NCBI GenBank assembly: GCA_024638915.1
Contig: JAHEJJ010000014.1
Span: 1-52,744, forward strand
Direction of reading: 5' to 3'
DNA length: 52,744 nt
DNA from: Robiginitalea sp.
GTDB taxonomy: Bacteria > Bacteroidota > Bacteroidia > Flavobacteriales > Flavobacteriaceae
Shown piece after piece: positions 32,750 to 43,724 of this stretch. The notes under the pieces are model-generated. The model was not told the origin of the DNA, ran no database searches, and worked only from the letters and a program-made list of their open reading frames with translations. Every line of letters begins with the position of its first letter. Position 1 is the stretch's first letter. Made by a program: the position numbers and the translations under genes.

Positions 32750-33883
32750 ATGCGAAAAATATACCTACATAGTATTTTGTTTTCTTTCTTGCTGATCACC
32801 TTTACTTCCAGGTCACAGGACCTTATCGCTAATGCCAGTTTTGAACGATGTAACCTTTGCCCGACCAAACTCGGCAGCTTTAATCAGGATGTTATTTTCT
32901 GGAGCGCCCCGACCCTGGGGTCAACCGATTATTTTAATAGTTGCAGTCCTTTGATGGGGACACCTGAAAATTTCAACGGGAAACAGCCAGCACAGAGTGG
33001 TACGGCTTATGCCGGCTTTTATCTCTATGCTCCTGACGATTACAGAGAATATTTACAGACCAGGTTAGGAGGGGCCCTGATAAAGGATAAGGAGTACCAC
33101 CTCACTTTTTATATCAGCCGTGCTGAGGGCTCAGATTTTGCCATCCGCGAGATCGGTGTACTTCTGGCCGATAGAGAATTGAATGTAGAGACTAAAAAGA
33201 CCTTATCTAAAAAACATTGGTTTGCTTCGGGGGTAAGGGATTATAACTATTTCGAGATCAATAAAAACGGTTTTTGGGAACAGACCAGAAAATGGGTAAA
33301 ACTCGAGCTAAGGTTTCGTGCAAAAGGCAACGAGGAATACCTGATTGTGGGTAATTTTAAGCCCAATGTTAAAACACGTGTGCATGAAACCATCAGGACT
33401 GCAAAAAAAGGAGCGTATTATTATATCGACAGTTTTAGTCTGGTTCCTGTTAAAGAAGAGGTGGTGGCCACCAGTACAACTTCTGACCCAAAGATTACCG
33501 AATCGCTGGCGCTGAATACGACACATCGCTTTGAGAATGTTTTATTTGAATTTGATCGATTTGTTTTACTGGATACAGCTAAGTCCGATATCCGTAAGGT
33601 GTATGACTATATGAGCAAACAGCCCGATCTGCATATTCATATCGATGGTCATACCGACAATGTGGGTGCTCCTGCCTATAATACTGCGCTCTCTGGTTAT
33701 CGATGTAAAGCCGTGGTACAATACCTGGTTCAGCTTGGCCTAAAGCAGGAGCGAATTTCATGGCAGGCACATGGAGGTAAAACTCCGATCGCCGACAACA
33801 GTACCGATGTAGGTAGAAAGCTCAACCGGAGGGTCGAATTTGTACTTAATCAACAGAATCCACCCAATGGTAAAAATAAATAG
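32750..33883 (+). CDS. OmpA-family envelope protein
   Basis: A 377-residue protein with a signal peptide (SILFSFLLITFTSRSQ). Residues about 20-230 form a carbohydrate-binding-like beta-rich domain that begins with LIANASFERCNLCP, common in flavobacterial surface proteins. Residues about 260-375 form an OmpA-type peptidoglycan-binding domain with NVLFEFDRFVLLDTAKSDI, DGHTDNVG and a late RKLNRRVEFVL. It should tie the outer membrane to the cell wall. It is transcribed separately from the TPR/barrel operon, after a terminator. Confidence 0.9.
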   Translation: MRKIYLHSILFSFLLITFTSRSQDLIANASFERCNLCPTKLGSFNQDVIFWSAPTLGSTDYFNSCSPLMGTPENFNGKQPAQSGTAYAGFYLYAPDDYREYLQTRLGGALIKDKEYHLTFYISRAEGSDFAIREIGVLLADRELNVETKKTLSKKHWFASGVRDYNYFEINKNGFWEQTRKWVKLELRFRAKGNEEYLIVGNFKPNVKTRVHETIRTAKKGAYYYIDSFSLVPVKEEVVATSTTSDPKITESLALNTTHRFENVLFEFDRFVLLDTAKSDIRKVYDYMSKQPDLHIHIDGHTDNVGAPAYNTALSGYRCKAVVQYLVQLGLKQERISWQAHGGKTPIADNSTDVGRKLNRRVEFVLNQQNPPNGKNK

Positions 33884-34129
33884 TTTTAGAGTCCAACAGA
33901 GAATAAAATATAAAATGGATGCAGAAACGGTTTAACCCTGTATATCGAAATCCGTTTAAAAGGTGGTTTAAGGTTTAAATGAATAAAAAACCATTACCTT
34001 AAGCAGCAGAAGTATCAAATCTACAATTCCCTAAAATCATTGAATCAAAACCGCGATGGCTATGAAAAGGTCATGAAATAAGAGCCTTTCATTAAGGATG
34101 AACAGAATAAATGATGATTTTGTCGCCCT

Positions 34130-34161
34130 TATTTAGGGTACATCAAAAACCAACCTAAATA
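34130..34161 (+). promoter_or_regulatory. Inverted repeat at the start of the amidohydrolase gene
   Basis: TATTTAGG (34130-34137) and CCTAAATA (34154-34161) can form an 8-base-pair stem with a 16-base loop, ending one base before the ATG at 34163. If transcribed it would hide the ribosome entry site; it could equally be a protein-binding site. No T tract follows, so it is not a terminator. Confidence 0.4.
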
Positions 34162-34162
34162 C

Positions 34163-35779
34163 ATGAAGAACATTGTAATTGTTCTGATACTACTATTAGT
34201 CAGTTGTGAGGAACCAAAGGAAAAAGCAGATCTCATTGTTATCAATGCCAATATTTATACGGTAGATCAGGAATTTTCGAAGGCTACGGCATTTGCTATA
34301 CGAGACAACAAATTTCTTGCCATCGAAACCGATTCTATATTGCTGAATACCTATGATGCAGATCTGGTTATCGATGTTGAAGGGAAGACGATAGTTCCCG
34401 GACTGATCGATGCTCATTGTCACTTTTATGAATTAGGCCTTACAGAACAGTTTGTAGACCTTAACGGGACAAGAAGTTTTGAAGAGATATTAAACAGGCT
34501 TAAAAACTATACAGATAAAAATACTCCACAGGTGATCCGTGGTCGTGGCTGGGATCAGAACGACTGGGAGATCAAGGAATTCCCGACTCGTCAAAAGCTC
34601 GACTCGCTTTATCCCAACACCCCTGTGGTTTTGGAACGAATAGATGGCCATGCCTTTCTGGTCAATGGTAAAATGCTTGAAATGGCGGGGATTGATGGGG
34701 ACACAGAAGTATCAGGCGGTGAGATCATCAAGGAATCGGACATCCCAACAGGATTGCTGGTGGATGGTCCTATGGGAATGGTCACAACCGCTTTGCCCAA
34801 GCCCGATCTCCAAACCAGGATAAGGGCTCTTAAGGAGGCGGAAAGGATCTGCTTTAACAACGGACTTACCACGGTTAATGATGCAGGCTTACCCTGGGAG
34901 ATCATCAGCCTGATCGACAGCCTTCAGCGTGCAGGAGAACTCAGTATTCGAATTTATGGTATGGTCAGCGGTAATTCTGAAAATCTGAATTACCTCTCCC
35001 GAGGCCCTGTTAAAACCGACCGTCTCAATGTAAGGTCGGTAAAAGTATATGCCGATGGTGCCTTGGGGTCACGTGGTGCGGCTCTAAAGAAGGAGTATTC
35101 GGACCTGGCCGGCCATTTTGGAGCCATGGTTACTCCTGTTTCCGATATTGAAGCGATGGCGATGCGTATTAAGGATTCTGAGTTTCAAATGAATACCCAT
35201 GCCATAGGAGATTCTGCCAATACCGTGGTGCTTAGGGCCTATAAGAGAGCGCTTAAGGGAACAAAAGACAGAAGATGGAAAATAGAGCATGCACAGATAA
35301 TAGACCCGGCTGATTTCGATTCATTCGAAGGGGGAATAATACCTTCGGTACAACCTACCCATGCTACCAGCGATATGTACTGGGCGGAAGACCGGCTTGG
35401 CCCTGAAAGGATCAAAGGGGCTTACGCCTTTAAAACATTGTTGGATCGTTCCGGAATTGTTGCCTTAGGCACCGATTTTCCGGTCGAGAAAGTCAGTCCT
35501 TTCCATACTTTTTACGCTGCCACCGCTCGCAAGGATTTAGACCAGTTTCCGGAAGGAGGGTATCGAATGGCAGAAGCCCTGAGCAGAGAAGAGGCATTAA
35601 GGGGAATGACGATATGGGCGGCCTACTCAAATTTTGAAGATAATGAAAAAGGCAGTATTGAAGTGGGAAAATGGGCCGATTTTGTGGTCCTGAACAAAGA
35701 CCTCATGACCATACCGGAAGAAGAGATCCTGACGCTTCAGGCCGAACATGTCTATCTCTCTGGGCAAATCGCCGAATGA
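34163..35779 (+). CDS. Lipoprotein amidohydrolase (YtcJ-like)
   Basis: A 538-residue protein whose N-terminus MKNIVIVLILLLVSCEE carries a lipobox (LLVSC) with a predicted lipid anchor at Cys15. It shows the amidohydrolase barrel with GLIDAHCHFYELG (HxH metal site) near residue 78, KVYADGALGSRGAAL near 294, TDFPVEKVSP near 439 (metal Asp) and a final GKWADFVVLNKDL. This is the subgroup of predicted metal-dependent hydrolases with the TIM-barrel fold (YtcJ type), whose substrates are mostly unknown. The lipid anchor suggests exposure to the periplasm or surface. An inverted repeat directly precedes its start (34130-34161). Confidence 0.9.
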   Translation: MKNIVIVLILLLVSCEEPKEKADLIVINANIYTVDQEFSKATAFAIRDNKFLAIETDSILLNTYDADLVIDVEGKTIVPGLIDAHCHFYELGLTEQFVDLNGTRSFEEILNRLKNYTDKNTPQVIRGRGWDQNDWEIKEFPTRQKLDSLYPNTPVVLERIDGHAFLVNGKMLEMAGIDGDTEVSGGEIIKESDIPTGLLVDGPMGMVTTALPKPDLQTRIRALKEAERICFNNGLTTVNDAGLPWEIISLIDSLQRAGELSIRIYGMVSGNSENLNYLSRGPVKTDRLNVRSVKVYADGALGSRGAALKKEYSDLAGHFGAMVTPVSDIEAMAMRIKDSEFQMNTHAIGDSANTVVLRAYKRALKGTKDRRWKIEHAQIIDPADFDSFEGGIIPSVQPTHATSDMYWAEDRLGPERIKGAYAFKTLLDRSGIVALGTDFPVEKVSPFHTFYAATARKDLDQFPEGGYRMAEALSREEALRGMTIWAAYSNFEDNEKGSIEVGKWADFVVLNKDLMTIPEEEILTLQAEHVYLSGQIAE

Positions 35780-35801
35780 TGCATCGATAAACCATAAAAA
35801 A

Positions 35802-35830
35802 ACCGGCAGTTATGACTGCCGGTCTGTTTT
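35802..35830. terminator. Bidirectional terminator between convergent genes
   Basis: ACCGGCAG (35802-35809) pairs with CTGCCGGT (35816-35823) around the loop TTATGA. An A run precedes it and a T-rich tract follows, so it can serve the amidohydrolase gene and the convergent DUF2911 gene. Confidence 0.85.
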
Positions 35831-35846
35831 CTTTCGAAACGAATGG

Positions 35847-36386
35847 CTACTTCCTCATGGGAACGGCCACTCTTACATTGCCCCAACCCATAATCATGTG
35901 AACACCGTTGTCTACTTCCTTAAAGGCGACAGAAAAAGCTTCAAGCGCCTCACTTCCTTGGCTTGTTGCCGCCGTTACCCGGGCAACATCGGAAGACTGG
36001 TCATAGGAATACGATCCCCATTGATTCAGATTTGAATTGAGTATAACGGTCCACTCGCTATCTCCGGGAATGGTAAACAAGGAATACGTCCCTGCTTTTA
36101 CCGTTGTATCTCCTACATTCATGTCTTGATAAAACGTTATCTCAACTGCTTCATTGGCTCCGGTGCGCCAGACTTTACCGGAGGGCGCCAATTCTGATAT
36201 TGACCGACCTTTTAACTGTGGCCGGCTGTAAATTACACGGACCAACTTTTCGGATACCCTGTAACTGGATGGATACGTCGCCATATCCATAGGACTCTTA
36301 TCTAGTCCGCTAAAATCCTGCGCGGACATATTCGTTGAAAAAATTAAGGCAATGGCCAAAGCACAAAGTGCAAAATAGTGTTTCAT
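35847..36386 (-). CDS. Secreted DUF2911 protein
   Basis: A 179-residue protein with a signal peptide (LCALAIALIFSTNMSAQ). The DUF2911 sequence is clear: VIYSRPQLKGRSISE, the motif GKVWRTGANEA and TFYQDMNVGDTTVKAGTYSLF, and NLNQWGSYSYD. The family is common in Bacteroidota and forms a beta-rich periplasmic domain of unknown role. It is a lone gene whose stop faces the terminator at 35802. Confidence 0.9.
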   Translation of the reverse strand: MKHYFALCALAIALIFSTNMSAQDFSGLDKSPMDMATYPSSYRVSEKLVRVIYSRPQLKGRSISELAPSGKVWRTGANEAVEITFYQDMNVGDTTVKAGTYSLFTIPGDSEWTVILNSNLNQWGSYSYDQSSDVARVTAATSQGSEALEAFSVAFKEVDNGVHMIMGWGNVRVAVPMRK

Positions 36387-36623
36387 AGTGATTGATTTTA
36401 AAGCGGTAAAACTAAGTAGTAATACCCAGCAGCTATGATAAAAAGTCGTTAAAATTTGCCTGGCTTACAATTCGTGCTAAATTTGGCCTTCTTTAGACTA
36501 AATACTTTTAAATAAAGTCATTAAGATAAAATTGTATTATAATTCGTAATCTAAATTGCTCATCTTATTTAATATTCATATATAAAGTGGCATATTTGTT
36601 TTAAAATTGTAATTTATAAGATC

Positions 36624-38294
36624 ATGTGTGGAATTGTTTGTGCATTCGATATAAAGGAAAGCAAAGAAAAACTACGACCCCAGTTGCTTGAGATGTCAAA
36701 AAAGGTTCGTCACCGCGGGCCGGACTGGAGCGGTATCTATGCCGATGAATATGCTGTGATAACCCACGAACGCCTTGCGATTGTCGATCCGGCTTCAGGC
36801 AAACAGCCGCTCTTCAGTGAAGATGGGAAACTGGTATTGGCTGCCAATGGAGAAATATATAATCATCGAGAACTCAGGAAGCCTTTTGAGGGTAAGTATG
36901 CCTTTAAGACCCAATCCGACTGTGAGGTCATCCTCGCCCTATACAAAGAGAAAGGTCCGGATTTTCTGGATGACATGAATGGGATCTTCGGTTTTGCACT
37001 ATACGATTCTGAAAAGAAGGAATATTTTGTAGCCAGAGACCATATGGGCATAATTCCCCTTTATATCGGTTGGGACAAGATGGGCACTTTTTATGTGGCA
37101 TCGGAACTAAAGGCCCTTGAAGGCATTTGTAATAAGATCGAAGTATTCCCTCCCGGTCATTACCTCCATTCTTCAGATGGTGAAACCAGGCGCTGGTATA
37201 GTCGTGATTGGATGGAATACGATGCGGTAAAGGACAATGAAACCCATATTGAGGAAATCAGGGATGCGCTGGATGCTGCAGTACACAGGCAGTTGATGTC
37301 CGATGTTCCCTATGGAGTGTTGCTTTCGGGAGGGCTCGACTCATCGGTTACTTCCGCCATTGCAAAAAAATACTCTCAAATGCGCATTGAGAGCGATGAC
37401 ACCAAAGAGGCCTGGTGGCCACAATTGCATTCTTTCTCAGTGGGATTGGAAGGTTCACCCGACTTAGAGGCCGCGCAAAAGGTGGCCAAACATATCGGTA
37501 CCATTCATCATGAGATCAAATTTACCATCCAGGAAGGGCTCGATGCGATAAAAGACGTGATCTATAACCTTGAAACTTATGATATCACCACCATTCGGGC
37601 ATCGACTCCGATGTATCTGATGGCTAGAGTGATCAAATCGATGGGTATTAAAATGGTATTGTCCGGTGAGGGTGCGGATGAATTGTTCGGAGGTTATTTA
37701 TATTTCCACAAGGCACCCAGTGCCAGGGATTTTCATGATGAAACCGTTCGCAAGCTGATTAAGCTGCATCAGTATGACTGCCTGAGGGCGAACAAGTCGC
37801 TGGCAGCCTGGGGAATTGAAGGCAGGGTCCCGTTCCTCGACAAGGAATTTATCGATGTGGCGATGAGGATCAACCCGAGGGATAAAATGATCAATGGTGA
37901 GCGTATGGAAAAATGGGTGGTCCGTAAGGCCTTTGAATCCTATCTGCCGGAATCGGTGGCCTGGCGTCAGAAAGAACAGTTTTCCGACGGGGTGGGCTAT
38001 AGCTGGATCGATACCCTAAAGGAACTTGTGGATAAGGAGATTTCCGATGAGCAGCTGGCCAATGCCCGATTCAGGTTTCCGATTCAAACCCCGACCTCTA
38101 AGGAAGAGTACTATTACAGGAGCATATTCGAGGGCCATTTTCCTTCGGATGCAGCAGCCCTAAGCGTTCCTCAGGAACCATCGGTAGCCTGCAGTACCAA
38201 AATAGCTCTCGAGTGGGATGAAGCCTTTAAAAACATGAATGATCCATCCGGACGTGCTGTAGCCAACGTCCATGAAGAAGCCTACACGCAATAG
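36624..38294 (+). CDS. asnB: Asparagine synthetase B (glutamine-hydrolysing)
   Basis: A 556-residue enzyme, close to the 554 of Escherichia coli AsnB. Cys2 in MCGIVCAF is the glutaminase nucleophile; HRGPDWSG and ERLAIVDP follow in the N-terminal amidotransferase domain. The synthetase domain begins near residue 200 and contains the ATP loop SGGLDSS (about 235-241) and SGEGADELFGGY near 352. It converts aspartate, glutamine and ATP to asparagine, glutamate and AMP. A CATATTTG sequence 26 bases before the ATG (36591-36598) is one mismatch from the -7 consensus. Confidence 0.97.
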   Translation: MCGIVCAFDIKESKEKLRPQLLEMSKKVRHRGPDWSGIYADEYAVITHERLAIVDPASGKQPLFSEDGKLVLAANGEIYNHRELRKPFEGKYAFKTQSDCEVILALYKEKGPDFLDDMNGIFGFALYDSEKKEYFVARDHMGIIPLYIGWDKMGTFYVASELKALEGICNKIEVFPPGHYLHSSDGETRRWYSRDWMEYDAVKDNETHIEEIRDALDAAVHRQLMSDVPYGVLLSGGLDSSVTSAIAKKYSQMRIESDDTKEAWWPQLHSFSVGLEGSPDLEAAQKVAKHIGTIHHEIKFTIQEGLDAIKDVIYNLETYDITTIRASTPMYLMARVIKSMGIKMVLSGEGADELFGGYLYFHKAPSARDFHDETVRKLIKLHQYDCLRANKSLAAWGIEGRVPFLDKEFIDVAMRINPRDKMINGERMEKWVVRKAFESYLPESVAWRQKEQFSDGVGYSWIDTLKELVDKEISDEQLANARFRFPIQTPTSKEEYYYRSIFEGHFPSDAAALSVPQEPSVACSTKIALEWDEAFKNMNDPSGRAVANVHEEAYTQ

Positions 38295-38338
38295 AAAACG
38301 TAGATGGGCAGTTTGTCCCGGAAGGATAATTCTATGGA

Positions 38339-39802
38339 TTATCCTGCTGAAGCCAAATTGAAAACCCAAACCAGGCCAAATACGAACATGGTAATCATGA
38401 TCGGGCCCAGCAACCCGGCAAATGTACCGCCGAAGCGGAAATCCCTCTGTTCCAGTTTACCCGTACTGAAGGCTATCGCATTGGGTGGAGTAGAAATGGG
38501 CAGGAATAAAGCTGTAGAAGCGCTCAAGCCGATGACCAAAGGCAATATTATCGGATTAGCGAAAGCCAGGATCAGGCTGATCGGAATCAGGATAGTTGCG
38601 GTAGCTGTATTACTCATGATGTTCGACATGATCACCGTTAGAAAGGCAAAGCCGATAACGATCAGGTAAAAATTCAGATCAAAACCGGCAAGCTTTTCCA
38701 CATAATAACTAGCCAGACCGGTATCTTTTATGGCCAATCCGAGTGTAAGTCCGCCGGCGACTAACATCAGGGTATCCCAGGGTAGTTTGCGAACATCATC
38801 ACCGTTGATTATGCCAGACATGGTCAATAAAATGATTGGGAGAAAAGACACCATCGAAGCAGGAATCCCATGAATTTTCTCGGTAAGCCAAAGCAATAGG
38901 GTAAGACCAAGTACGCTTAGCACCACTCTTCTTTTAATCCTTTCAAAGCGATAATTCGGGTCGGAGGGTTTTAGAGACACATCTTCTAATTCGATGTTCA
39001 TCGGCTTTTCCTTGGGAATGTATTTTCGCGACAAGGCAAACCAGAACAATAGGGTTAGGATGATCGCGATGGGAAATCCCACCATCATCCATTCCAGGAA
39101 TCCAATTTCATAACCATGGTTATTAAGGGCTTCCACGGCAATGGCGTTTGGCGGGGAACCGATTAATGTGCCCATGCCACCTATCGATGCAGCTCCCGAT
39201 ATCCCGATAAGAATGGCCTTGGAAAAAGAAGAATTGCTCTCCAGTGTATTGATAAAAGGTAAGACAGAAGCGATCATCATAGCGGTGGTGGCTGTGTTCG
39301 ACATGATCATCGAAAACACGGCCGTGGTGAGCATTAAGCCCAGCAGAATAAACTTGGGTTTGTTACCGAACCTGGATAAGGACATCTGGAAGACAGTACG
39401 GTCAAGGTTGGTCTTACTCATGGCTTCGGCGATAAAAAAACCTCCCAACATTAGCCATATTACGCTACTCGACCAGGAATTAATATACTCGATATAATGA
39501 GATTCAACATTCTCCGGGTCGATCTCAAAGTAGTATTTCGTCATGGAGAAAATAAGTCCCCCAAAGACCATAAGGCCTACCGCAAAAGGGGGTATGGCCT
39601 CAGAGACCCAAAGTCCTATGGCCAAAATCAACACGAATAATACAGTGAGTTGCGCCCTGTCCATCGCGGGTTCAAAAAGAAGGTATGTTAGAGCCCCGGC
39701 GGCGATAATACTAAGCAGGAAGTAGATGATCTTACTTTGAATGTCTACCACTTTCTGTATCTCGGATAAGATCTTAAAAGATGCGGTTCTGGAATCGGCC
39801 AT
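38339..39802 (-). CDS. DASS (SLC13) family sodium-coupled anion/dicarboxylate transporter
   Basis: A 487-residue membrane protein from the ATG at 39802 (MADSRTASFKIL); the in-frame start at 39865 would add an unsupported tail. It contains around twelve hydrophobic segments with the two sequence-repeated SNT motifs of this family, MSNTATTAMM (near residue 170) and MSNTATATIL (near 405), each next to a re-entrant loop. Such proteins import succinate, citrate or sulfate with sodium. The substrate is not readable. It converges with asnB; the inverted repeat around its stop is weak and has no T tract. Confidence 0.9.
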   Translation of the reverse strand: MADSRTASFKILSEIQKVVDIQSKIIYFLLSIIAAGALTYLLFEPAMDRAQLTVLFVLILAIGLWVSEAIPPFAVGLMVFGGLIFSMTKYYFEIDPENVESHYIEYINSWSSSVIWLMLGGFFIAEAMSKTNLDRTVFQMSLSRFGNKPKFILLGLMLTTAVFSMIMSNTATTAMMIASVLPFINTLESNSSFSKAILIGISGAASIGGMGTLIGSPPNAIAVEALNNHGYEIGFLEWMMVGFPIAIILTLLFWFALSRKYIPKEKPMNIELEDVSLKPSDPNYRFERIKRRVVLSVLGLTLLLWLTEKIHGIPASMVSFLPIILLTMSGIINGDDVRKLPWDTLMLVAGGLTLGLAIKDTGLASYYVEKLAGFDLNFYLIVIGFAFLTVIMSNIMSNTATATILIPISLILAFANPIILPLVIGLSASTALFLPISTPPNAIAFSTGKLEQRDFRFGGTFAGLLGPIMITMFVFGLVWVFNLASAG

Positions 39803-39983
39803 TGAGAAAAGATATTTAGTATACCGCCTAAAACGGCAAATCTGGTCCGCAAATATAGCCAACAAATTTCATCTTATCTCAAAGAATGATTGCGCGCTTA
39901 AAGGAAGCATAAATTGTTGTTAAATTGTTGATAACTTGGGCTTCCTGAAGGGTTATAAACACTATGTTCAATAGGGTATTCCG

Positions 39984-39991
39984 TATATTTG
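39984..39991 (+). promoter_or_regulatory. -7 element before gyrB
   Basis: TATATTTG matches TAnnTTTG exactly, 41 bases before the ATG at 40033. A -33 TTG at the expected distance is absent. Confidence 0.45.
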
Positions 39992-40008
39992 TAAGATTGC
40001 GAATTTAA

Positions 40009-41973
<1,965 letters not shown>

Positions 41974-41996
41974 GAAACGCCATTTCACAACAAAAT

Positions 41997-42021
41997 CCTG
42001 ACATTCATGTCGGGGTTTTTT
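41997..42021 (+). terminator. Terminator of gyrB
   Basis: CCTGACA and TGTCGGG pair over seven positions (one G-T pair) around loop TTCA, followed by six T. It lies 23 bases after the gyrB stop. Confidence 0.85.
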
Positions 42022-42043
42022 AGTTTTAGGCAAATTATTAGCG

Positions 42044-43048
42044 ATGAAACGTATATTATTTGCCTTATTTTTTACCTGTCTGGGAACAGTTTCTGCACAG
42101 TCCGGCATCGACGACCTGCTTCTGGCAGGAATAGAGGACGCCCAGAGATTTACCGGCGATTACCTTGCACCGGCCTCCGAAGGAATTATCTATGGAGTAT
42201 CTGGTAGCTGGTACAATACAGCCGATGCCAAACCGCTTGGAGGTTTCGAGATTTCCCTCATCGGTAACCTAACTTATTATAAAAACAAGGAAGACAAAAA
42301 GCAGTTTGTGCTCAACACAGGAGATTATGAAAATCTGCAATTTGTAGACGGCAGTACATCGAAACCGGTATCCTCTGCTCTGGGAGATATCGAAGGGGTA
42401 TTGGTTTTTGTTGAGGATGAAACCGGACTGCTTCGTGAGGAATTTGAACTGCCATCAGGATTGGCCAGCGAAGGTTTGAATTTTCTTCCTTCGGGCTATA
42501 TTCAGGCCAGCGTAGGACTCATCAAAGCCACCGAAGTAAAAGTGAGGTTTTTGCCCCCTATCAATACAAATGAAGCGCGGGTTTCGTTTTATGGTTTCGG
42601 ACTCCAGCATGAATTTACAAAGCACTTACCCGCCGATAAGGTATTACCCATAGCGATCTCAGGAGTGATAGGCTATACCCATTTTGATGGAAAATACGAC
42701 CTCACCGATTCAAGCTTTATCGCTGGATCAGATCAACGATTCGAAATGGATATCAATTCGTGGGTGTTCCAGGCTGTGGTCTCTACACGACTGCCCGTGA
42801 TCAATTTTTATGGCGGACTTGGATACCTTAGCGGAAAGTCGGACACCGATGTGTTGGGAACATACACGGTGCAATCCGGTCCTTTTCAGGAAACCTATGT
42901 TGACCCCTTTAGTTTAAGTACAAAGGCGAGCGGTGTTGTTGCCAATATCGGCGCAAAACTAAAACTCGGTTTCTTCAGGCTCCATGCCGACTATTCCCTG
43001 GGAGAATTCAATAACCTTTCGTTCGGAATTAATTTCGGTTTTAGATAA
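42044..43048 (+). CDS. Secreted outer-membrane protein, DUF6588-like
   Basis: A 334-residue protein with a signal peptide (FALFFTCLGTVSAQ). The mature part begins with GIDDLLLAGIEDAQRFTGDYLAPASEGIIYGVSGSWYNTADAK (split here), typical of DUF6588. It continues with alternating strands and ends with NLSFGINFGFR, as expected for an outer-membrane barrel whose final residue is close to an aromatic. The function is unknown. It follows gyrB but is separated by a terminator, so a promoter must lie in the 22 bases before its ATG or overlap the terminator. Confidence 0.82.
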   Translation: MKRILFALFFTCLGTVSAQSGIDDLLLAGIEDAQRFTGDYLAPASEGIIYGVSGSWYNTADAKPLGGFEISLIGNLTYYKNKEDKKQFVLNTGDYENLQFVDGSTSKPVSSALGDIEGVLVFVEDETGLLREEFELPSGLASEGLNFLPSGYIQASVGLIKATEVKVRFLPPINTNEARVSFYGFGLQHEFTKHLPADKVLPIAISGVIGYTHFDGKYDLTDSSFIAGSDQRFEMDINSWVFQAVVSTRLPVINFYGGLGYLSGKSDTDVLGTYTVQSGPFQETYVDPFSLSTKASGVVANIGAKLKLGFFRLHADYSLGEFNNLSFGINFGFR

Positions 43049-43070
43049 AATAAGGATCGTCATATAAAAA

Positions 43071-43099
43071 AAAGCAGCCTTTGTTACAAAGGCTGCTTT
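43071..43099. terminator. Bidirectional terminator (13-base-pair stem)
   Basis: AAAGCAGCCTTTG (43071-43083) and CAAAGGCTGCTTT (43087-43099) pair perfectly over 13 bases around the loop TTA, with an A run before and a T run after. It serves the DUF6588-like gene and the convergent small gene. Confidence 0.92.
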
Positions 43100-43125
43100 T
43101 AACAATATATGGAAAAATTAAGGGG

Positions 43126-43485
43126 CTACTCACGCTGGGCAAGGATCTTCCCTTGATTATCTTCCAGAACTTCAACGCTTTGATCTGTCTTCATGCTCAC
43201 CATATCATCAGACATTTCAGTTCCGGGATAGGAAATGGTATATAAACCCTTTTCCTGAGACCAGCTAAAATCGGTTTTTATCTCCAGGCTATTATTGATG
43301 TAAAGATGGTACCTTCCAAGATAGGCGTCGTTAAAGATCCATTCCTGGTGGGTGACATCCTCTTCAGCATTTAGTTCGATATGATTCCAGATACCGATAA
43401 TCGGATCGTTATTCTCAGGGATCCTCGAACAGTTACTCGCTGAAATAATGCCAATAATTGCCAATAAACAAAAGAACTTTTTCAA
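43126..43485 (-). CDS. Small secreted protein with a lipocalin-like layout
   Basis: A 119-residue protein with a signal peptide (MKKFFCLLAIIGIISASNC). The mature part starts PIIGIWNHIELNAEE and contains strands with WIFNDAYLGRYHLYI, similar in pattern to the small lipocalin-like domains found in Bacteroidota. The cleavage context ASNC is not a good lipobox, so lipidation is uncertain. No partner is apparent. Confidence 0.6.
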   Translation of the reverse strand: MKKFFCLLAIIGIISASNCSRIPENNDPIIGIWNHIELNAEEDVTHQEWIFNDAYLGRYHLYINNSLEIKTDFSWSQEKGLYTISYPGTEMSDDMVSMKTDQSVEVLEDNQGKILAQRE

Positions 43486-43724
43486 TTTTGGTAATTTTTG
43501 ATTTGGGTATTGTCTTTAACGCTATCTCATACCGAACTATTGCCAATTTTCGATGTACTGCACTTATTGCATTAAATCTTCGTTGAAGTGCATTCTTTTT
43601 TAACATTTTGTCATCGGCAAGCGACATGATTTTTAAAGATTATATACACCAAAACAGCCGCTATTTCCCCTAAAATTCAGTAATTTTATCGGGCTAATCC
43701 ATCATTAAAATAAAGAGATACAAT

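Noticed and set aside
38323-38345. Inverted repeat AGGATAAT/ATTATCCT between asnB and the DASS gene
   Set aside because: AT-rich, without a T tract and overlapping the DASS stop codon; not convincing as a terminator.
43433-43627. Minus-strand frame of 64 codons upstream of the small secreted protein
   Set aside because: Overlaps the signal-peptide region of the gene at 43126-43485 and has no recognisable features; the interval is better read as promoter region.
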